Below the pieces are notes generated by a model. That model did no database searches. It was not told the DNA's origin and saw only the letters and a list, made by a program, of their open reading frames with translations. Shown piece after piece: positions 24,396 to 36,639 of a stretch of DNA of 64,000 nucleotides. The position numbers and the translations under genes were made by a program. Every line of letters starts with the position of its first letter. Position 1 is the first letter of the stretch. Source of the DNA: Ulota crispa (taxonomy: Eukaryota > Streptophyta > Bryopsida > Orthotrichales > Orthotrichaceae); the NCBI GenBank assembly GCA_963920765.1, contig OY987246.1:18782868-18846867 (forward strand), in the 5' to 3' direction.

Positions 24396-24658
24396 TTAAC
24401 CCTTAAAGGACCATAGGGCATAGTATATACGCTAAGGTATAATTGGTATTTGTTACCGGTAAGAAATTTTAATTTGAGATCTCAAGTAGCTCACTAGAAC
24501 AGCTTTGATCTATTCTCCAACTTCTTTGTTGATCTCAAATGTAGTAGAGTGTGGACCCATTCCAAATACAAGAAAAATACCCCATATTGTGCTGCAATAC
24601 AAGAAAAATACCCCATTTTGTGCTGGTTGCAGCAACACGCTCAGTCCTTTAGGGTTAA
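24396..24658 (+). mobile_element. TTAA-family element, very short subfamily (263 bp)
   Basis: It starts TTAACCCTTAAAGGACCATA and ends CAGTCCTTTAGGGTTAA, with TTAA on both sides. The interior matches 53394-53625 and, inverted, 28941-29180. A 34-bp stretch around AGAAAAATACCCCAT is repeated in tandem near the right end. Confidence 0.85.
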
Positions 24659-25867
24659 CATGACATCTAAAAATACAAAATGTATAATCTTAATAACGGT
24701 TTCTTGAAAGAAAAAAAAGATTACCTTTGTCCATAAGTTCGTTATTTGTACATCAAAAATCTGGACAAAATCTTCACGCACATAAAACAAGGACATTGAA
24801 TATAGTTTTTCACAACCATGGAACCTCAAATGAGAAACAACGCTAGCAAAAAGGGTGCTTTTTCATAATCATGGAACCTCAAATAAGAAACATACTAAAA
24901 ACTGCTTTGGATTTTGATTGTAAGAAATGAGCTTGAAATCAGGCGTTCTAGACTTTTGCAGCAAGAATTGGTGACATGACACAAGACAAAAGTACTGAAT
25001 TTACTAAGTCAAAGATCCAAATGAGACATACACGTCAGACTTGAAGAAAAACGAAGCAATTTCACAGTACTGTACTGTAGAGAACTGCAGCAGGCAGGCC
25101 AAGGGGTAAGTTAGGGGGTAGCGGGGGGAACCAACCATCAAATGAGCTAACAGAATCAAATATTTGCTAAATTGAATACAAGGAAGCAACTAAGCTCTAA
25201 ATACTCCTTGATCGTTGCAAGTGAGAATTCAATTTGTTGTACACATACTCTCTTTTTAAGCACATCCAGCTACGCAACTCTTTACATTAAAAATAAAAAA
25301 CAGAAGCTTGCTTTCGAGACAGAATCACTGAGAGAGGGCGTTCTACACCACAGCCTAGTAAAAGCTCTGCAAACACTGTTCCTACTTCGCTGGAGTGTGT
25401 GTCTCATTCTTCAACCAGTTTCCAAAATCCAGTATCAGTCGGTGACGGTGTAACCTCTCCTATAACAAGGGTAGAGAAACGAGCTATCATTTGTTGGTAT
25501 TACACCAAAATTCTAGGCCGCACTTTTTGCTTTTTCCACTTGACGGCGGATCACTCGTGCCCATCCTCTTCACTCTGTGCAACCCGATCTCCTAGTCACA
25601 AAAATCTATTGGCTCACTCACACCCTCAACCCACACCTTGCCCAACCCAACGGTCCAAACTACAGTAAAGAGTAACTGCAGAGGAAACCAGATGGGGGAG
25701 CAACAGGTGAGATGGAAGAAAAGAAGCAGCAAGGGCAAGGGGGAAGGTCCTAGAACATGGAGAGTAAGATTCTCTTGGACACGGATCTCTTCAACTGGGT
25801 TACCCATGGGAGATTCTCCCGTATAAACCTGAAACCCTTCATTCCCGAACTGTGGAACAGAGATGCC
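24659..25867. other. 3-prime flank of the zinc-finger gene
   Basis: Short open frames only. The part nearest the gene (about 25400-25867) is GC-richer and probably holds the 3-prime untranslated region of the minus-strand gene, but no polyadenylation site can be fixed. Confidence 0.4.
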
Positions 25868-28436
25868 TTAACCAGGGTTAGCCAAACCCAGTTGCAAATT
25901 CAAAGCATTGCCGGGCGCCCCACCGCCACCAGCACCAGGCGGCCGTGGCGGGAACCGTAAGGTACCAGGGGGGGTGTGAGGATGGGGCCTGGGCCGAACG
26001 ACGCTCTCCAATCGCATTCCCTCGGGACCTTTGCCGGGGAACCTGGCAGCGGCAGGCATGGCTCCAGGCTGAGCCTGGGACCAAGCATGAGGAGCGGCAG
26101 CGTGCATCCCTTGGGGAGGGACGGCAAACATGCTGGGGTATTCCGGGTACCGCATGTAGTCGCCGTAAGCGGACGCAAACGTGGGCCTGGACCCGGGAAC
26201 GCTCATGGGCAGCGGGCCGTAGTAGAAGAAATACGGGGACGGCGGGCACTGCATGCCCTGCGGCATGGGGTGCGCGGCAAACGCGAGGTTGGGCACCGCG
26301 CCGTTCATCATGGACATGCCGTGCGCCCCCTCGTACGACGAGGCGCCGTGCGGCAGCATCATCTGCGAGCCGTGCGACGCGCGGTTTCCCGGGATCTGCG
26401 CAGAATGAGGCGCCACTAATCGGGATACATGCGGCTGCACCATCTGCTGCCCCGCCGCCGCGCACTGCCGGTTCCCATAGCTCCCTCTGCTCCCCCAGCC
26501 CGCGTTCCTGTCCGCCGTCTGCGCCGCCACTCGATTCGCGTGCAGCTGTGCCCGCTTCGCCTCTTGCCGCTCTCGCTTGTGCGCGTTCTGATGCCCCCCT
26601 AACGCCTGCGAGCTCGCAAATTCCCTCACGCAAAACTGACACTCGTACTTCCGATTCTCCCACGACGGAGCTGTCGAATCCAAGTATTCGTTGGCGACTT
26701 CCGTCGAGAGCTGCGCACAACTGCCTCCGGAGAAACCAGCCGCCTCGTCATCGTCGTCGTCGTCCACAGCGACGGCATCGGCGTCGACGTTGGCGTCAGA
26801 GTCTGGGTGGACGGCGTCCCCTGAAACGGACTGAGACACCAGCGAGTGTGCCTCTTCCGCCTCACTCGCCACGTGTTCTTTCGATGCAGTGTTCCCCTCG
26901 GGAACGCTTTCGCTCCCCTCTCCTGTCGTCGTCTTCTCTGCTTCAGGTGGATGCTGAATCTCAAAGCCAAACAGTTTCATAGTTTTCGCTGCTCTGTCCC
27001 AATCTGCAGCCCCGCTATGCGACTTCGAACTAAGGCCTTCAACACTGACAGCTGACGCTCCGGATCCACCCTCGTGCTGTGAGTCTGCGGCCACAGGCTC
27101 TCCACACATCGGGGACGCCGGTTGAGAACACGTCGCTAACTTCCTAGCTTGATCGGTTCGGGCACCTGTTTCTGATGATGGTCCATCCCTAACTCCATTG
27201 GACCCAAAGTGCCTGTATTGCGGTTCTGATACGCTGCTTTGAATACTGCCATTCACCATTCCGTGCTGCATCTTCCGCTTTCGATTTCCCCGGTCGTTGT
27301 CTTCACCATGTGGAGGCTCCGCATCGTGGGAGGAATCATCAGACACTTGCGACTCTCTCGCGACCTGCAGTTAGATTCAACTAGTTAGTAAAAAAACATT
27401 CTTCCTAACGCATGCCCAAACGTCCAGACCTACGACGAGAAACCATACTCGCGAACTGGGAGAGCAATAACAGGATATGCAGAACATCGGCAGTGCAATT
27501 CTACCGAGGTTTGAGGGTAACGTGATTGTACATGGTTGAAGATGGCCTGGGAGCCAACTAGATTTTGTTGTTGCGGAGACTTGCGAGGGGCAGAATCAAT
27601 GGCAAAAACCTCCACACGCTTGCCACTGATCCTATACAACCCGCCAGGCGGTGGACTAATCCCACCCTCACGGACCCAAGGTCGGTCCATTGATGAAGAT
27701 TCCAAGGACGGCAGTTTCCGTTTCAAGCGTTCGGTAGGACCATCCTCGGGACAAACCGACTCACAGCCCTTTGCTAACGTCTGTGCTTCAGGTAAAACAA
27801 CGCTTTGATCCCGTGCTTCACTCATCCGGCCTGCCTCACTCGAAATCTCATCGCTGTGACCCTGTCCAGTATCCATCTTAGCAATTACCCCGTTCCCATT
27901 CTTGTTGCCGCTCCCTTCTTCACTAATACTGCTGGACACAGTGTGGAACTGGTTGCCGTCACACGCGTACTGGGAGCTGGAGGCGTGCAGAAACGATGCC
28001 ACTAACCTCGTCATTCAAACAAGTCACAACAAAAAAAAAAAGTCCTACCTCCCAGAGATAAGGGAGAGATAGAAAAGAAGAAGAAACGAGAAGAGGTAAC
28101 ACCAAGCCGTCGGAAATTTGGTCCTAACCGCCTCTAATTATGTCTATGTACACAACCCGCGCTCCATCTCGTACATCCCCATGCGCAATTAACCCTCACA
28201 CCTGTTCCTGCTCCCCGATACCTCGTCTCATCACTACTCTGCTCGCCGCAACACGAAGACGAAGAAGAAGAAGAAGCCAGTTCTCTCGTTAGGACAGCTT
28301 TCCCACCATCGCCTGCCGCATAGGCTTCATTCTCCGCAAACACAGGACTCGCCACTTGGTCACTCACTCGGTTCACGGCCGCGGCTTCCGCATCCGCATC
28401 ACCATCCTTGCGCGCCCTCCGTTTCTTCTTGCCCAT
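25868..28436 (-). CDS. C2H2 zinc-finger transcription factor, GIS/ZFP8-like, probably a repressor
   Basis: The last exon runs 27364 (or shortly inside) to 25868, about 499 codons. It holds one finger, [10 protein letters not shown] followed by [12 protein letters not shown], with the spacing C-X2-C-X12-H-X3-H and the plant QALGGH core. Before it lie KLFGFEI, a motif seen in the GIS/ZFP8 group, and an Asp run. The C terminus has LNLQLGL, an EAR-like repressor motif. Upstream are two likely exons: 28436-28202 (start [10 protein letters not shown], basic) and 28001 to about 27430. Donor ACAG/GTGTGA and acceptor GGTTAG/TGGC keep the frame across the first intron (200 bp). The second intron is certain in place (a CTAAC branch site and CTGCAG acceptor near 27365), but its exact junctions are ambiguous: CTCGTC/GTAGGT with GCGAG/AGAG keeps the frame. 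The full protein would be about 760 residues, longer than Arabidopsis relatives. That the three exons form one gene is inference. Confidence 0.8.
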
Positions 28437-28940
28437 ACCCTACCTCACACCACACGAGGTTTCTCTGCAAAAACAGAGCGACTCTCACCGATACACACGC
28501 GTCCAATTGCTACGTTGCTTGGCACATCGCCAACAGCAGATGCGCCGACTTAAGCTTTCTCTCTCTCTCTCTCGCGCTCTCTCGTACTCAACGCAAACCC
28601 CTGGCACCGAAAAGCAGAAGCCAGTGAGCTTCATCAATAGAAACCTACTGTGGGTCACGATGGTGCCAGGCCAGAGCTCCGGACCGGGCCAGTGCCGAAG
28701 AGGCACAACGTAAAAGAAGAGACAGCCAAGAGAGAGAAACCACTGCACAGCAAGGACACTCTCCCTCAAGCAAATGGCGGAATCCATGCAGAACCATGAC
28801 GCCTGCCGGGTGTAGCCCTCTCGCCTCGTACGGTTCCCTCACCCATGCAGGGCGGTAAAAACCAGTAGTGTGGTAACCAAAGTAGTGTGGTACTCCCCTC
28901 TGTCCCTGTAAAAACGTCTCAAAAGCTTCCTTGTGAAGGA
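28437..28940 (-). promoter_or_regulatory. presumed 5-prime UTR and promoter of the zinc-finger gene
   Basis: Upstream of the predicted start on the minus strand lies a GA-rich microsatellite (28557-28586), common in plant 5-prime leaders. No TATA box can be assigned with confidence. Confidence 0.4.
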
Positions 28941-29180
28941 TTAACCCTTAAAGGACCGAGGAGCCCGTTGCAGCCAATACAGTATTTGGTATTTTTTTGT
29001 ATTTGGAATGCATTTACACCTTTATTACATTTGAGATCAATAAAGAAGTTAGAATATAGATCAATGCGGTTCTAGTGAGCTACTCAAGATCCCAAATTAA
29101 AACTTTTTATTAGTAGCAAATGTCAGATATACTGCAACGTATATTCTATGTAATACATAGAGTGGTCCTTTTAGGGTTAA
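28941..29180 (-). mobile_element. TTAA-family element, very short subfamily (240 bp)
   Basis: It starts TTAACCCTTAAAGGACCGAG and ends GTCCTTTTAGGGTTAA, with TTAA at both ends. The interior is the inverse of 24396-24658. It lies about 500 bp upstream of the zinc-finger start, so it could affect that promoter. Confidence 0.85.
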
Positions 29181-29421
29181 CCGTGTTTTTAGTCTTTGTG
29201 CTAGTGATACATGCATTTTAGAATCAATATACCATCTACCAAATGTATGTAAAATCTCCAGTTTTGACGTCATTGTTTAGGCACCCAAATTTCATGCAAA
29301 AAGTATCATATTTGTGCATGTTGCCAGCTCCTTATTATTGATGATTTAAAGACTAGTAGCAACAATGGTACCTCATATGGACAAAGCTTAGCTTGCTAGG
29401 CAAGGAATGCATTCTAATTGT

Positions 29422-29653
29422 TTAACCCCTGAACATCACGCAAGCCCTTTGCGGCCATATGTATGGTCGTATGTACAAACATATTTGAGATGCTTTGAGG
29501 GCTTTCCAAAATTTTTTATGCACCCACCATCATACAACCCTTCAATATGTATGGTTATAACACTTAATTTCTAGTTGATTCAAACTTCTGAATATTGGTT
29601 GCAATTGTATTTGGTATCATAGCTCCAAAGCCCAAGGGCCCTTCAAGGGTTAA
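29422..29653 (+). mobile_element. TTAA-family element (232 bp)
   Basis: It starts TTAACCCCTGAACATCACG and ends GGCCCTTCAAGGGTTAA, with TTAA at both ends. The left half matches 24257-24395. Confidence 0.8.
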
Positions 29654-29788
29654 CTTGCCCCCATGATATCATTGAACATGGCAAATGCTTTCCAAGTGTT
29701 TGAAACCTACAAAAAGCCAGGCCTTTTAGTGGTACAAGAAATGTGTCTAATTTGGAGCTTTTTTAGAGGGACAAAGGGAGTGTGTAAG

Positions 29789-30667
29789 AGAAAAAATATC
29801 AAAAATACCCCTCAATTCTTTCAAAATATCAAATGTACCCCTATATTGTTTAAAATATCAAAATTACCCCTAGCTTTGTGGAGGAACATCAATTTTATCC
29901 CTACATTGAATATTGCATTTGGGTTGCTTTGACAATTAGGTTGCCTTACCTTGGAAAATTACATCATGACCCATCACTTGGCCACTTGGAGGTGCATGTA
30001 ACTCTCTAACAAAGTTTGAATTTTACATGGTTTACAACTTAGAAGTTGTTATTTTGTTGTTCTAGAGTTTTGTTATTGTTGCTAGACCTTTTAAAAATTA
30101 TTTATTGCACTAATCATTGATGAAGATTACTTTTGTAGCAATAAATATTTAAATAGTGGAAAATGTTGAGAAATTAGTATGGGCAACCGAAATGCAATAT
30201 TCAATGTAGGTATCTTTGAGAATATCATTAATATCCCTAGTTTTTTTGTGCCTTTTTACTTCAATTTATTTTAAAATATCAAAATGACAACAAAAATTAT
30301 TGTGTAATCACTGCAATGGCTTTGATCACAATAGACTTACATTCAAACACCTTATATAGAGCTTAAAGCTAGAGCTTGCTTCCAAGATTTGACTTTGCAT
30401 TCAATTTACATCTAATTTTTGTACTTTCCATTATCATCCAAACATTTACAAAAAATTGCAAAAAGAGGCACAAGAGCTAGGGACATTTTTTTATAATTCA
30501 AATAATACAAGGGTGTATTTGATGTTTCATAATAATTGACGATAGCAAAGAACTAGAGGTATAATTGATATTCCTACATAAAGCCAAGGGTATTTTTTAT
30601 ATTTTGAGTAGTATGGAGGTATATTTGATATTTTGAAAGAATTGAGGGGTATTTTTGATATTTTCCG
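29789..30667. mobile_element. foldback element with ~100-bp or longer arms, split by a MITE B
   Basis: The left arm starts AAAAATATCAAAAATACCCC and repeats ATATCAAAATTACCCC-like units. The right arm is its inverse, ending GGGGTATTTTTGATATTTTC. An intact B element (29902-30208) lies inside. No reading frame is seen. Confidence 0.7.
29902..30208 (+). mobile_element. MITE family B, intact (307 bp)
   Basis: The ends are TACATTGAATATTGCATTTG and its inverse, related to the termini at 31259-31564. The interior matches that copy throughout. Confidence 0.8.
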
Positions 30668-31258
30668 GACATAAAACAGTGGAATATATAAAATAGTGTC
30701 ATAAATAAAATAGTATCGGGAAATACTGTATTTTCATACAATAATAGGCCTGACAGGGTTGAGAATTCTCTGAACTCATGTTGTGGCTACAGTTTATGTA
30801 TCTTTCTAGTGGAATGGGACGGGTGTCAGGTAATCTTGTTTATAACCAACCCCCCAGGCCCCCAGGCCCCCAGCCCAGCCCCCTCCGTGTAAAAACTAAG
30901 AACAGGGGAACAGGGCCCAGGTGGGGTCCCTGGGAGGAAATCAGGTTCCTGCTGATAGTCTTGCAGCCAATCACAGGGCTTGAAAACTACCTTTAGCTTC
31001 CTCCTCTGGCTTTCCTAAGCAGGAGAACCTTTGGTTCGCTAAGATTTTTGCAGCGTCAGGTCAGCTTTTTGGGCTTTGCTATAAGATGCCGGCATCTCTC
31101 CCCCTGTCTCTCTCTCTTTTGCTCACCTTTTTTTTTTCATGTCCCTGGCCCTGATTTGAAACGGGCACTATTCACATCATATTCGCTTCCCCCTGGCCAC
31201 TTGCTTGGTGTTTTTATTGGCCCTGTGTACGGAGGGAAGGGGAAGAGGGGTAGAGGCC
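30668..31258. other. GC-richer stretch without a recognised gene
   Basis: Contains C-rich runs around 30850-30890 and short open frames (up to 82 codons) with no motif. It could be a gene remnant, but no evidence supports a product. Confidence 0.3.
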
Positions 31259-31564
31259 TACACCAAATAGTGCATTTAGGTTGTCTCAACAATTAGGTTG
31301 CCTTATCTTGGAAAGTTATCTCATGACCCACCACTTGCTCATTTGGAAGTGCATGTAACTCTTTACATATTTAGATTTCACTTGATTTACAACTTGAATA
31401 TTGTTAGTTTGTCTTTTTATAGCTTTGTAGTACTTGTCAAGTCTTTTGAAAATGATTTATTACAATAATTATTGCTGAAAACTACTGTAGTAGCAATAAA
31501 TATTTAAATAGTGTGGAATGTTGAGAAATTAGTATGGGGCAACCTAAATGCACTATTTGGTGTA
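31259..31564 (+). mobile_element. MITE family B, intact (306 bp)
   Basis: The ends are TACACCAAATAGTGCATTTA and its inverse. It has an uninterrupted TTAG at 31276-31279, the empty site for the insertion at 311-677. Confidence 0.85.
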
Positions 31565-31599
31565 TGTGGACGATGAATGAATTCAAATAAACGCTTGAG

Positions 31600-32170
31600 G
31601 CTTGTTTCCTCCACTTGCTTGTAGTAAAAAGTTATGATTTTTATTAAGAATTAGCAGTTGGCGCTTGCTACACTATGCATTCACCATTAGATTTTTATTA
31701 GGATTCTTATATGTCACATAGAATGTAAAGTAAAAACATCAATAAGTTGATATCACAAAGATTGGAGATGGGGTATTACAAATGTCAAATGTGATATTAC
31801 AGACTTTATATGAGATATTTTAGAGGTCACTGTGATTTTAGTAGTGTGATGAAAAAATAGGTGCACAAAAGGTACTTACAACTTGCAAATACTGCTAGCA
31901 TTGCTTAGCAAGGATGAACAATACTTTTGATACTTTTTGTTCATACTACTGGCAAAGTTAAAGCCGCCAATATTAGTTAATCCACCATCCTCACTAATTT
32001 TACATAATACCTTAGCACATACAATCAAATCCATTTTTCCTTGATTTTGGACTATGCCAACTAGGTTCGGTTCTTAATTACTAACTTAAGTGCAAATGCT
32101 AATTAATATTAACCATCTAATACCCACCTAATACTGCTCGTAAGAGCAAGTGGAGATATGCCTTTAGTGT
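31600..32170 (+). repeat. dispersed repeat, copy 1
   Basis: It matches 36640-37540 in the same orientation (for example GTGCACAAAAGGTACTTACA and GCAAAGTTAAAGCC). The function is unknown; no open frame is conserved. Confidence 0.7.
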
Positions 32171-35100
32171 AAGGCAAAGTATTAAATGGGGATGAAGAAC
32201 ATCCAACCTTGTGGTTAAACAAATATTTTTGCTTTTCAACTATGTGATTTGTTTGGTGATTTTACGTGTGCCAAAAATCAAAATAAAAGAAGAAGAAAAA
32301 TTTGTAGGAATGAAATTTTTATTTCTAGAATCTAGGTGGATCACTACTTGTTTTGCCTAAAAAAATCTATGTTTTTATGCCTCACTCCACCTCCCCCCTT
32401 CTCCCTCCCTTCCTCCTTGCACTCTTTTGGGTTAAAGGGAAGCTATAATTAGATTTGTATTTGGAATTGCGTCAACTTTTAATGGTTTGAAAGAAAAAGA
32501 AAAAAAAGAAAAAAAAGAAAAAGTACACTTGTTTGGTCAATACTATGTATTATATTTGGCAATTTTTAGCAATATTTGGATCATGGACTAATCTCTTAAA
32601 ATTTTGCATTTCGATAAATATTAGATGCTTCCTATGCTTGTTTTTGTTTGAGTATTGAGTATAATTCTAGAGAGGACCATAATGAACCAAGTTGTTTAAG
32701 ATGCCACAATTGTATTTTAGGACATAATATCCAACATGCCAACTTTTGTGAGAGTGTGGTGAGGAAATTGGTCAGAATTGGTCATAATAGGCATTTGCCT
32801 AATTTTGTAAGATTTAGTGATAAACATTATAACATCTTTTTTTAATATTTGGTAATCATTTGTGACTCTTGAAAGATAGATATTGTACAATCTCAATAAT
32901 GTGAATAATAATAAATGCACAATCTTTACAATTTTTTGTTTATGAGGTTGATAGGTATTGAACACCTACAGTATAATCATGCGGATTATCATAAACTAGT
33001 ATACAAGCACAAATTTTGCATGAGTTTGACATGTATGGGTAATGCAACATTCAAGTTTACAAAAAAACAATGTTTAACTCACAAATCAATTGGTCTAGAG
33101 TTTAATCCTAATGTATTTTATAAAAAATCATTATTTCACAATTGGTTTAGAATCTAAGCTTGAAGTACCATCAAATTGATTCTTTTTGGAAACCAAAAGT
33201 AGTAATTGTCCTCATCACAATGCTACTCTTATATATTTTGCGAAGGGGACGTTTGGCATTTTGTTGATTTTCTAACATATGATTGGAGTATATTTGGTGT
33301 TCTACACTTGAGGCATCTTTTATTTTTTCAACTTCCACCAAAAAGTTCTAGAAAATTTTAGAAAAGAATATGATTGGAGGGTACTTGATGTACTATATTC
33401 GCGGCATTTTTTATTACTTCAACTTCCACTAAATTTTTTTGGAGGGTTCTAGAATAGGGCACGGTATTTGGTTGAGACGAGCGCGTCTTGGGAACACGCA
33501 AGATGTCTCGCTGTAATCATGTGTCGCTGACTAAGAATCGTGGTCGGTCTTGATCTTTACTTTTCAAATCTTCAATCTTCAATTTTCTATTGATCTATCC
33601 TATGACTGGCTCTAGAAATATAAGGGGCAAGATAGGATAAAAATCCAATAGACACGAGACGGGTAGATTGAGACAGCAGACACAAGCTGCCGTCTATATG
33701 ACATGATCTTAAAATCAAATTCACGATCTGTCGGACAGAACTCCAGATCGTGAGAACAAAACAAGTCTCAATCATGTGGATGATCAATCTCACTTTGTCA
33801 CCACAATAATAAATGAAGTTAAGTTTGTTTAACCCAAACTGCCCGCAACAAGATTTACAAAATTAAATGGAAATGAATTGACAAATGAGCATCCAAAATC
33901 AGTTAGGAATAACAAAGCTACATTCCACACATACGTAAAAAATCAACTCAAAACATTCCTCTTGAAATCTTCATATTTTTAGATCTTCATGTCTTCAAGT
34001 CTTTATATTTTATTAAAAACAATGAGAAAAATCACAAATAACAAATCATAGAAAGGCTGCGATTTTCTATCTAGTGCCACAAATGGCTCAAAGATCCAAA
34101 TACTAAGTGTAATAGCATTTTGAAAATTTCATCTAATTTTTTAACATTCCTCCAAATCTCAATTCAATCTAAGCTATTATCCAAAAATTATGCGAATTCA
34201 AAATAGAGGCTCATCTTTTTCCTTGCAAACTAAACACTGTTTCTTTAAACCTCTATAATTTTTGTTTCACATATTCTCCATACAAGCGTGATATCAATAT
34301 AAAAAAATGATACTACTAACTACAACTTATAAAAAATTCATTGCAAATTAAAACTCTGTCCAAAAGTTCTTGTTAATCAAAGTTTGGGTCTCAAAGTTTT
34401 AGAGAGCATCCAACCTCCCAACTTCTATACATTATAATTTTTTTAATAAATTCCCAAATTGAATGATTAATAACAATTTGAAAAGCTATGACAACAAGTT
34501 ATCACTCCTAGATGTTTGAAAAGAAAATTTTATACTGTCCAAAAGTTGTAGCTCTTTACAGTTTCAGTCTTCTCTCAACAAAAAGACAGCCACCTCTAAT
34601 TCTTCACATCTCCATAATTTTCTCCTCCAAGCTCTAAATTACAAGTCTAAGGATTTTCTAGCAAGATAAGACTAAAATAAACATTTTTTGCAAATCTTGT
34701 TGCAAAATGGTATATAAATCATAAGTTATGACTTGTCAAACTCTTAGCCTTACTTCATAGTTTGGCTTTTTAACTTTAGAATTCAAACCCTCGTAACTTT
34801 TGCCTCACAACTCCAAATAAAACTTGCAAACTCATTTTGGAAAGATAATTACACAAAACATAACTTCTTCAAATTTCAATTCAAAATCGTGTATACACAA
34901 AAAGTTATCTTACATCAAAATTTCAGAATTTCTTTTCTTTTCTAATGTACACTCATACACTAACTTCCAACATATTAAAGAATCTTTCCTTCTAAATTTT
35001 AATCTTATCTAACGTACGGGGATGTGGCACATCAGCCCATACTCCTCTCTATCCTAACCCCACCATACACGACAAATCCTTTTACATTTTAGATTTTTCT

Positions 35101-35300
35101 CATTCACTTCTAAATCTTTAGTATTTTTATTCAAACAAAAACAAAATATATGAGCCTCCAAAACATTTAGATAAATATATAAAATGAATAATTACAAGAT
35201 AAACATCATCGTAAAATAGTTACTTGCTCTTGCGAGCACACAGTAGCATCCAACGTTTGTCGTCAGTTGCAAAATCGTGGATTTGATTAGCTGGAGAAGT
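32171..35300. other. unassigned intergenic DNA
   Basis: Short open frames only. A purine tract of GAAAAAAAA type lies near 32495-32525. A diverged direct repeat of about 90 bp occurs at 33283-33360 and 33372-33455 (both start ATATGATTGGAG). The rest shows nothing I can assign. Confidence 0.35.
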
Positions 35301-35490
35301 GGTCGTCTTTAGCCGCCGCTGGTCCGGATTCGAACTCCATTGGACTTGTCAAGCGGTAATAGTAGCCTACGGTTTGGCAGCTAGTGAGGTAGGAAATTGA
35401 TCCAACTAACCCGCGAACTATCCCCCTGAGCTGTGCATGTGGCAAGACGGCACAGCGCACTAGAATCTATGACCACTACGCTATTACCAA
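35300..35490 (-). repeat. possible SINE-like / tRNA-derived sequence
   Basis: On the minus strand TAGCGTAGTGG (near 35484) matches a pol III A box, and GAGTTCGAATCC (near 35335) resembles a B box. Their distance of about 140 bp is far more than in a tRNA, and no cloverleaf forms. It may be a SINE relic or chance. Confidence 0.25.
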
Positions 35491-35640
35491 ACCGTAATTC
35501 TCACCACGATCACCATTTTTGCGTCGACAGTTGATTTATTGAAATCAACACAAACATAGATAAATAATGAGTATCTACGTGATGGAGGGATGTCCATCAA
35601 GACAGCGAAGTTAGTAATGGTTAAGTTCCCACTTAGTAGT

Positions 35641-36019
35641 TTATACTAATAATAAATTTGGTTTCATTAATTGGATAGTTGGGTGTCTGTAATAGAATAA
35701 AATCTCTATTAGTTGGGTAGTTAGGTGTTGCTCCAAGAAGATTAAATGACAGTTATGTAGCAGTTATTTTTGTTTTTATGGTTATGTGGCGGTTATGGTT
35801 GTCCTTAGGGATGGGTTATACACGGAAATAGGGGGTGGACACCTAGAAAAGGAGGCAAAGCATGTAGGTAGGCATAATACAAGCAAGCTCATTGTAACAG
35901 AAAGGAGAAGAAACCTAAAAAATGTGATTATGAGAAAGGTCATGTTAATATTTTTGCAAACATCCCCTCCCGTAATGGCCCTCCGCCGGAACGACAAGTA
36001 CAAGGATCCACTAGTATAG
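35641..36019 (+). mobile_element. short element N, copy 1
   Basis: It matches 55750-56095 in inverted orientation. The ends carry loosely inverted TATACTAAT and ACTAGTATA sequences. The open frames on both strands mirror those of the other copy and look non-coding. Confidence 0.6.
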
Positions 36020-36639
36020 ATAGATAGATGTATGATTTGTCAATTGTAGGCTAACATCAACTGAGCAAGCATAATTATCGTTGATTTAAATTGACTTTAA
36101 AGCTTTTAGAAAAATAGAATATGTTTACAAAGATCCATGAATATCAAAATAAAATTATGTAGCCAAAAACATATATAAACCAATTAAGGTTTTTTTTTCA
36201 AAGTATACATGTGCAATTTATTGGAATGCATAAATACATACTAAAAAGTACTATGTTTTGAGTAAACTATAAAGTAAAATCATCAAAAATAAAACATTCT
36301 AAAACAAGACATATCAGCCATTTTTAATGTAAATCTAGAAAAAAAAATCTTGCTTCGCAAGCATTGTTTTCATTACAAAAACAACTGGTTGGTTTTGAAA
36401 GAAGAACCTTAATATAGACAAAAGCAACAATAAAGACGTTTAATTCGGTCTTTTTTTTAAAAGCACATGCATTCATTGTTTTAGAGGATGAGAGTAGAAA
36501 AGAATTGTAATTCCAAGGCTTAATTTACACCATTTTTTGAATTGGTAAATAACAAAGCATTTCTTCTACCTTGTACTACCACTAGATCAAAAAAACATTC
36601 TTTATTTTCAAGAAGATGCATGTTTCAAATTTACAAGTT
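36020..36639. other. unassigned intergenic DNA
   Basis: AT-rich, with a short GATA run at the left edge; nothing else assigned. Confidence 0.3.

Noticed and set aside
25878..26982. Long open frames overlapping the zinc-finger gene (280 codons minus, 345 codons plus)
   Set aside because: They are shadows of GC-rich coding sequence; only the frame with the C2H2 motif and EAR-like end makes sense.
35300..35490. tRNA gene on the minus strand
   Set aside because: A GTTCGAATCC motif is present, but acceptor, D and anticodon stems do not form at the needed distances.
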